This document shows positions 56,554 to 64,000 of a stretch of DNA of 64,000 bases, piece by piece (the stretch's first letter is position 1; each line of letters begins with the position of its first letter). The notes under the pieces were generated by a model. It did not search any database. It had not been told where the DNA came from and saw only the letters and a program-made list of their open reading frames with translations. The DNA is from Limanda limanda (taxonomy: Eukaryota; Chordata; Actinopteri; Pleuronectiformes; Pleuronectidae): NCBI RefSeq assembly GCF_963576545.1, contig NC_083651.1, positions 17,159,580-17,223,579 of the forward strand, read 5' to 3'. The position numbers and the translations under genes were made by a program.

Positions 56554-56738
56554 TCTCATTAACATGGTGTGTGAGTGACTCCTGAGCAGAGCAGGAAGAA
56601 TTTCGGAAACGCTCCATTTCTGAGAACACAGTGGAATAGAGGCAGAGCAGCATATGTTGGGATTTGAATGGTCAATCGATGAATAACCCAGAGCGGTGTT
56701 TCTCTGTGCAGATTGGCAGGCATTGTATAGTGCTGTAT

Positions 56739-56741
<3 letters not shown>

Positions 56742-56784
<43 letters not shown>

Positions 56785-56817
56785 CTGTTTGTGTGTTTGT
56801 GTGTGTGTGTGTGTGTA
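56742..56817. repeat. Compound (TG)n microsatellite
   Basis: Two TG blocks separated by ATATCTGTT and TTTG, followed by GA-rich sequence. Confidence 0.93.
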
Positions 56818-56829
56818 AGAGAGAGGTAG

Positions 56830-58285
56830 AGCGAGAGATGGGGGCACGGAGTAGTGGGGATTCATCCTTCCCCAAAGTATTACGCGGTGGTCAAAAATAT
56901 TTGCAATGCCAGGAGGTATTTTAAAAAATATTTGAAAAAATTCAATAATGTGCTGACCTTTTGCTGGGCATTTGTGAACACATTCACTCTCTGTCTAATC
57001 TGGCTCAGAGTCAGGGAGGATCTGTGTTACTGTATCACGTTCTCCATTCTAAATTATGCTAATCTATTCTGCGCCTACGTCGTCTTTATTGAAATCTTTT
57101 GTTTTAATTTTACAAGTCAAGGTGGCGTACCACAAATTTAGCAAAACAAGAACCTAAAAATTCTACTGACATACACAGGGCAAGAATTTGCATACCGTGA
57201 AGCTGCCTGTATAATTTATAAGGGAAATAGATTATATGTGATCCAAAAGTATTTCATTTTCTTTCATGTGCATTGTTTTTTTTAACTGCATAGCGTCTAC
57301 TTACATCTACATGCTATATATCTTTATATTTATGACTTTAAATATTGCATTAATTTTCAGTTGGATAAACTGATGTGGAATAATCCTCATTCTTCCACCA
57401 CAAGAGGGCAGAAAGCATCCAAACACAATCTAATTATTTTATACTTCATTATAGTTCAAGCCAACAGCATTTACATTAAGTAAAGTATTCAAAGTACTTT
57501 AAGGAAACTGCCCATCATACCTTTTTCAGAATTGATAGTAAGCAGAGGAAATCAATATTTTCTCTGTTCAGTGTGGTAGTGAAGAGGGGATGTAAAAAAA
57601 TAACATTTTAAATGCTGCAAATTGTTTAAGCAAAAAAAAATCATCTAACAAAGAAAAATAAGTGTATTATATTTTGACTGAATTATTTCAGTATTTTTGC
57701 AAATAAACAAAAAAGGTAAAAGTGGTGCTACGACCTCTGAGAAAACAAACAGCAAACAAGAAAGTGTAAAATTAAATTTGAACTTTAATTTAATAAAAAG
57801 ATGGTACCAGAGATACATCCAGAAACAATTACCTGATGTTTTTACATTCAGTAATTTATGTGTGTGTAAATTATTTCTCTTTCATGTGAAGGGCTTACGA
57901 ACAAAATCCTAAAATAAAAATGTTTTTACCAAAGTTAAACAGAAACAGTAGAAGGAGGTAATTAAACGAGTAAAAGAATTAGACATAAAATGAAAAAAAG
58001 TGAAACAGTTACACAACTTAAGCATCACACTGTCAGTTGTGGCACAGAGTAATTGTGTTTCCGACCTGCAGCGCTGAGACTCTGCAGACCAATCAGCCCT
58101 GTGATGCTGATCGATGCTTATAATTGAGGTGGATACTGTCCCACACGAGTTCCACAGCGACATGGAGCGATAACTATTACTCTACGCACAATGACACAGC
58201 AGCCACAGTGACCGACTGACCGTTGAATCAAAGGGCATCTACAGTATAAATACATTTTACATGCCTGGTTGGAAAAAGAGTTTTC
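56830..58285. other. Intergenic sequence with no gene
   Basis: AT-rich DNA. ORFs at 56854-57141 and 57697-57912 are low-complexity and unsupported. Apart from the CTCF-like motif nothing is recognised. Confidence 0.55.
57395..57411 (+). promoter_or_regulatory. CTCF-like core motif
   Basis: CCACCACAAGAGGGCAG fits the CTCF core almost perfectly (CCACNAGRGGGCR). It lies 6.4 kb after the grb14 stop codon, a plausible place for a domain boundary, but the evidence is motif only. Confidence 0.4.
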
Positions 58286-58289
58286 ATCT

Positions 58290-58520
58290 TTTAGCGGCAT
58301 TACGCAGTCTTACAATTACAGACATAATATTATGACAGAAGTCATTTGAAATTGAATCAGATTACAGGTGCCTCATCATGCTGTGTGTAAGCGATGTGCC
58401 TCTTGACATCACTGTTTACCTCTGTAATTACCTGTGTGTGTTTAGTTTACATTAAATATACGTCTCCAGAACGTGATCAAATATGCTGCGTGTGATGTCA
58501 GGAAGGAGAAAGACTGAAAT
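58290..58520. other. Candidate conserved non-coding element B
   Basis: Repeat-free block with TCTTACAATTACAGAC, GAATCAGATTACAGGTGCC and CTGTAATTACCTGTG. Homeodomain-type TAATTA/TAATCC cores and AGGTG boxes recur within 150 bp. There is no coding frame, and conservation is not tested. Confidence 0.25.
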
Positions 58521-60025
58521 GCGCAGCCATGTGAGACATAAAAAGGTTTTGAGTCGGGATCTGACACTGTCATTCAGCCAGCACATGTGAAAACCCACTT
58601 GTCACCTGAAAGTATCATCCGCACAATAAGAACACAACAGTGCGACGACGCCACAGGCAAACCCCTCAAGATAAATCGGAATCTTGCACTACAAAAAATT
58701 AAACGAAAACAAACAAAAACCGAAAGCGAGGACGATGGTTTTAATTTAGTGAAGACGGATAAAATAATATACTCCACCATCCTCTCTGGCTCTCTATCAC
58801 TGCCCAGAGGCTTTCTCTCCCACAGATAGAGGCCAGTGGAAGATACAGCTCGTCCTTCAACTCACAGATTTACAGCTCGGGCTCACAGATGTATTCAATT
58901 CGTCCATGAGCCACATTGCATACACATACCGCCACTGATGCTGCTGACAGAAATGCTACTTTTTCATCGCGGGCAAACATCGTTTAATGACACCAAGAAA
59001 TATTTGTGGTTTATTTGGACAATTTTGTACATGGAGAATGTTTTGAAGACATGCTATTTGTTTACCTAGCGCTTCCTTTCATGCTGAGGTTGAATGGAGG
59101 CTAACGTCAATCATACCTCTGGACCTGAGTTGTGTACCGCTAAATCCCAGTCTTTGCCCCTTATTATAACACAAGTTAATTGAATCTCTTTCCACAACTG
59201 CCTTCCAGATGCTTCTTTGTGTGTCGCGGTACACAAGTAATGGAGCAGGTGTAGCGATATTTGCACTTAGGGTGTTTCCAATGAATATCCGTTTGCTCTG
59301 GTCGGACATTAAAGAGAATGGCCCGAGCTTTGTAAACCCCTTTCATTTAGCGCCGGGCAGTATTCCTCTCTGTGTGTTTTCAAAAGATTCCTCTTTGACC
59401 CACATATGCCAACAACAGAGAAAGACTTCAGTGTAAGCTACAGCACACAGTTTGCCTGATTCGCTAAAGATACACCAAGAAATGGGATATGGACAAAATG
59501 GCCATGACCTCAGACATGACTGCACACTAAAAGGAAAGGAATGCATCTTTGTCCGTAGCAGCCTGTTGAACACAGGGATCACACCATATTTATGTGTAAT
59601 GGTTTGCAGAGGTGGTCAGCTCACATGGAGGTGGAGTAATTGCTGTCATATTTCTCCGATGACTGAGACGTGGCTGTAAGGATTTACTAGTCGCTCCCCG
59701 TAGGCCTACATGCGTGTGTGTGTGTGTTGATGGACGTGGATGGCAGTTTGTTTTTGAAGCATCAAAACATCACCGGCACATGAGCATTAAAAACGCAAAA
59801 AAAAACACGCACTCACACTGTTTTCTTGACAGGAAGAAAAGGATCTGAAGGACTTTTGTTCCAAATCAACACTTGTCAGCACACAAAATTAGATTTTGAA
59901 GTTAGCTAGCAGGTGAAGATATGTAGTGGATTGTTTAGCAGATAAAAGGTCCAGAAATTTCCCTGAGGCTTCGGTAGACTAAATCAAAGCTAAAAGAAGA
60001 GTGAAAAGGGGACCTGTCTATTGAG
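58521..60025. other. Intergenic sequence
   Basis: No gene, repeat or RNA recognised. Short ORFs on both strands overlap and show no family signature. Confidence 0.55.
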
Positions 60026-60555
60026 TGGTAGAAAACACAACTCTGTTCCAATTCCTCTCCCGTGGCCCTACCCCCCCCGATATGAAGTGCCCTTTGTTGG
60101 GAGTGTCCCCCTCCTAACGAAGCCCCAAGGGAGAGGGCAAAGAAATCTTCTCCTAGGAATTAGGACACACTACGTCATCATCAGCCAACCTACGTTATTA
60201 CAGTGACAAACAATATCAACTAGCGTTATTACATTAGGAACCATTTCATTGTAACGTTAATCTTACTGGATAGAAACTTCTGCCCGGCACTGAAAACGTT
60301 AGAATATGAGTGGGGGAGTTTCTTTAATCTTCACATACTGGACACTGGAGTAAGGAATATTATTCGTTACCCTTGCTGAGACTGTTTACATGCTTGTTTT
60401 GACAGCGTTAATATCGATTTCCCTGAAACACTATGATTGAAGGGTTGGTTGAAGGCCTGGGTGGCCACTAACCCTACATCACACAGAGAAATGGGACAAC
60501 AATGGAGGGGTAGGGACAAGTGATAGGGCTAAGGGTTAAAATGAGACAGGGCACA
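60026..60555. mobile_element. Possible old DNA-transposon MITE
   Basis: The left part contains CAACTCTGTTCCAATTCCTC and CGTGGCCCTACCCCCC. The right part has GGAGGGGTAGGGACAAGTGA and TAGGGCTAAGGGTTAAAATG, an approximate inverted match. ACACTACGTCATCATCAGCC is a block I associate with a fish MITE family. Ends and target site are not resolved. Confidence 0.35.
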
Positions 60556-60794
60556 AATGAACAACAATTTTTAGGTTCTGTTCGTAAATTGGCGATCGTT
60601 TGCTAATAAACTGGCCATATCGCATATTTGTTGTGTTGCATCATTAGACGACTCAAACCAGCATGGCACAACTATGCAAACAATGCTAGTCATGCTAACT
60701 AGCTGCTAGCCACAATGAAGGCCCGCTGAGGGTGGGCCGCGAAAACAAAACTGCAGACCAACTTTTTAAGCAGGTTTACTTGGATTTAAAAAGC

Positions 60795-60795
<1 letters not shown>
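60556..60795. other. Intergenic sequence
   Basis: Nothing recognised. Confidence 0.5.

Positions 60796-60796
<1 letters not shown>

Positions 60797-60838
<42 letters not shown>
60797..60838. repeat. (AT)n microsatellite
   Basis: About 20 TA units. Confidence 0.93.
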
Positions 60839-60841
<3 letters not shown>

Positions 60842-63370
60842 CTAATTTTGGAGTTAAAATGGTTTAAATAACCTTTGTATAAATAGTCTAAAAGTTTAAC
60901 CAGTGAGCGCATTCTGAGGAGGACTTCTAGCTTTTCCTCTGCCAAATCTGCCAAAGACACACATGCCAAGATACTGGCTGTGGTGGCCGTGCAGCAGCCA
61001 AAGACTTTTGCTGACCATGCATAGGGTCAGCTTATTTAATTATGTAATCTAATACATAACCTGCTGTGTCTGAATGTAGCCTTGACTCTGCTGTCTTCTG
61101 AGTCACCCCTTCCCCCTGTAAATTACATGACATTTTGACCAGTGTATACAATATAGCTCTAAAATATGTAGCTCGTAAAAATTGTTGTCCTTTTTGTATT
61201 GTATCTTCAAGTGCAATTTATTGACTCAAACAATACGTCGGATCCATATTTGCAGTTTCCTGTATTCCCTTTTTCATAAATATTTCTGCTTCTCAAATGA
61301 AGTTAGTATTTTTTTACTGGTTGCATTAGGAATGAGACACTCAGGAGTCACTTAATTAATTTGTGGTTGTCGATACATACTTTTGGCAGGAGTACAGCGT
61401 ACTCTTTACGTCTTTAGTGTGTACTCCATGTAAAAACATGGAAGTAGCAGAATACATAGACAGCAACATGTTGCTGTACTGCTAACACACTTCTAGGAAA
61501 GAAAAATAACCTGTGTTCTCTCTGCTGCTGTGCTGCGAGCTATGTGTGGCTGCACAAGGAGGAGTTTCTTTTTGCTGCAGTATTCTTTTCCTGCTCTCCT
61601 CTCTTCACCCAGTCTACACTTATACAGGTTTTCATAGATGTCATGGTACAGAACCTTTGTTTTTCAGGTAATTTTGCATTGACCAGCTTATGACTGATTT
61701 TATAAGACAATCTGATACCGGAGATTCTATCATTCATGGTTGTTGCATTTATGTTGGGAGATTCTATGGCTTCAATTTACTTTGAGGGTAAAATAAACTT
61801 TCAGGAACTTGTATCGTCCTCTTTAATCTGGCATTTCAACAACAGTTCCCAGTTTCTTCATGGACAGCCATGTCACAGGAAATGGAAATGTGAAAAAAAA
61901 AGAAGAATCTGTACTCAGATAAGGATAGCCCAATTTGAGCACAATTGGCAGACGGCAGTATATCTCCCAAAGTAAAAGCATGTATTTTACTGAGCACAGA
62001 TTTCTGGCAGTTGTGAATATTTTGACAGTTGGCAGGAATATGTTCTTCTTCAGACGGCCTTACTCAACTCATTCAGGATGTAAACAGTTATGTTCTGCTC
62101 ACGGACATCTGAGAACTGAATGAAAACGTAAAGAGGCTCATTAACACATTGATAACACACTGACGTCATCTTGAATATGTATCGCTACATTGGAGTCACA
62201 ACTATGAGCTGTTTTCATTAAATCCAAAATTAAACTACATTTATCTGTTGATCATATATTTGTAAACATGGGTTTTGTGGATATTGTGATTCACTATATG
62301 ATGAATTTAATTTTATAATATTTCATTCCATCAACTAATTCTGCTGCGCACTAATCTTATCAGACTTTTCTGCAGAGCTGTTTTTTTGTGGAGGCTTTTG
62401 TCTATATTTTGATTTATGTTTGGCACCTGATTATTTTACACTAGAGTTACTGTAAAGGCTGTTTGCCATTTAAGAAACAGCTGATCAGCTCAGGCAACTA
62501 CAACAGAGAAACATTTAATATTCTTTCTCTTCTGTGAAGCTCCAACTTTTGACGGCAGAAGGTATAGCACAAAGGATAAGATGCTGACGTCCAAAGGGTT
62601 TTTTGAGCAGAGTGAGGTGTGTGATACATTGACACGTCAGCGCTTATCATCTGAGAAAACAACTGTCAATTAAATTCCTGACCAAATTCCAAATGTCAAG
62701 TAATACAACAACTTGTCAGCTATCATGAGCATGTGTTGAAAAGGTTTTTCTGTTTTTTATTGTATAACAAAATAATCTTTGATTTAACATTAGAGAAAAT
62801 GCATGAAAAATCTAATCTATTTGAGAAAAAAACTTACCAAAATAAATAAATACTAAATACTAAATAAGAAACCTCTGCTGTCTGTACCTTTGGCCTGCAT
62901 GATTCTTCCATATTGTCTATTATAATCCATTAAAGAATATATTCTGCTTTAACATAAATAATGAATAATGTGACATTAAAATAAGAAAATGAGTGTTACT
63001 TTGTCTGCAGATTACCACACAAAGAAAAGCGACACTACTCATTTACTTTAATGTCGCCTGTGCCTTTCTCATCCTGAGGATTCCACGTGTGGACCGGCTC
63101 CTCAGCTCTCTGGGTGCCCTGATGTTGGAGAAATGGAAATAAATGCAATCAGGATTCAACCCATGAAGTCTCCATGATATAAATTCCGGGGCTGCAGAGG
63201 TGACTGAACAGTAACATTAATGATATTTTTACATTGACTAAAAGTCAGAGCTCCCCTTCATTAAACTTGCTCTGAGTCTTTAGAGCCTGCAAACACGTGG
63301 CAACATTTCTGCTCCTCATCTTGTAGTTTCAGCAAAGCTGGTTCTGTCCATGTGGCTTATATCACAAACA
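60839..63370. other. Intergenic sequence with no gene
   Basis: AT-rich, no recognisable gene, RNA or mobile element. Short ORFs at 61540-62123 show no domains. Confidence 0.55.
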
Positions 63371-63377
63371 AATCCAT

Positions 63378-63500
63378 AAATCTCTGTCTCTCTGTCCGTC
63401 TGTCTTTTGGTTTGTTCGACAGCCGCTCATCCGATTGACTTCAAACTTGGCAGGTTTGTTGCCGGGGACCTGAGTCGAGTGTGCGGTGGTTGAAACAACT
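63378..63500 (+). repeat. Interspersed teleost repeat (CTCATCCGATTGACTT type)
   Basis: A CTGTCCGTCTGTC-rich head followed by CCGCTCATCCGATTGACTTC and AAACTTGGCAGGTTTGTTGC, a pattern I know from many fish genomes. Confidence 0.6.
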
Positions 63501-64000
63501 GACAGGCTCACTTTGAATGGGCAAAAACATTGTTATACTTAATAATAAATTACATTAACTGCTCTCTAAATTACAAGCCGGAATAATGTGAGCATTGTGT
63601 GGATGAATGCACATCATCAGGTAGATAAGAGCCCCTGAGTGCAATCAATGCCTTTGAAAATAAAAATGTCAAAGCCACAGAAAAAAATGCAGAACACTGA
63701 TTATCTCCTAACACTGCCACTGGCTGTCCAGCCAACTGTCGTTTCACTAATCTGTTTTACATCTGAGGGCTTTGTATTTTGTTTTTCCGTCCAGTAAAAC
63801 ATATTGCCAAATAAATAGTATCCTTATCTCCTGCTCCCTCTTTGTGCTTTAATGGAAGTCGAGTTTTTTTCACGGCGGCTCTATATACGTCGATGAAGGT
63901 TTTGGATAAAGATACATGATCTGTCTTTAAGAGAAAAAAGGGGAAAAGACTTCCCTGGATTTCATAATGGCTGTGAGAGTACATGCATGAACACACACAT
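63501..64000. other. Intergenic sequence to window end
   Basis: No supported gene. A minus ORF (63757-63996) runs to the window edge without a recognisable domain. Confidence 0.5.

Overview
The window is vertebrate nuclear DNA, almost certainly from a teleost fish and probably a percomorph. The evidence is GT-AG split genes with vertebrate proteins, AT-rich introns with many dinucleotide microsatellites, and several interspersed repeat families that I recognise as typical of teleosts. No RNA gene, CRISPR array, operon or prokaryotic feature was found.

Two protein-coding genes lie head to tail on the + strand. The first (about 0.9-26.7 kb) is cobll1, cordon-bleu WH2 repeat protein-like 1, an actin-cytoskeleton regulator. 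I reconstruct it as 12 coding exons giving about 1009 residues. The second (27.2 or 30.4 to about 52.1 kb) is grb14, an SH2 adaptor that inhibits insulin-receptor signalling. I reconstruct it as 14 coding exons giving 531 residues with RA, PH, BPS and SH2 regions, in frame across every junction. COBLL1 followed by GRB14 on one strand is also the human 2q24 arrangement, so this is conserved synteny. That supports calling the pair cobll1/grb14 rather than the paralogous pair cobl/grb10.

By region: 1-1.2 kb is upstream and leader sequence. 1.6-17.5 kb is a large cobll1 intron that holds a Tc1/mariner element nested inside a hAT element, both with perfect target-site duplications. 17.5-26.7 kb holds the rest of cobll1. 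26.7-30.9 kb is the intergenic stretch, with a degenerate tandem repeat, a CpG-rich mirrored CRE/E-box module, an orphan signal-peptide-like ORF, DNA-transposon remnants, a decayed second copy of the last cobll1 exon, and a 195-bp TG microsatellite just before the grb14 start codon. 32.6-43.0 kb is the large grb14 intron 2, with a young hAT element and a TTAA-bounded MITE. 43-52 kb holds the rest of grb14 and its 3' UTR. 52-64 kb is downstream sequence with no gene that I can support; it has a few candidate conserved non-coding blocks and repeats.

The observations most worth a second look are the apparently degenerate WH2 tail of cobll1 and its decayed duplicate 3.3 kb downstream, the mirrored CRE/E-box promoter module that may be a distant grb14 promoter, and the orphan secreted-like ORF. 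Exon coordinates come from splice consensus, frame continuity and family similarity recalled from memory. No alignment or transcript data were available.
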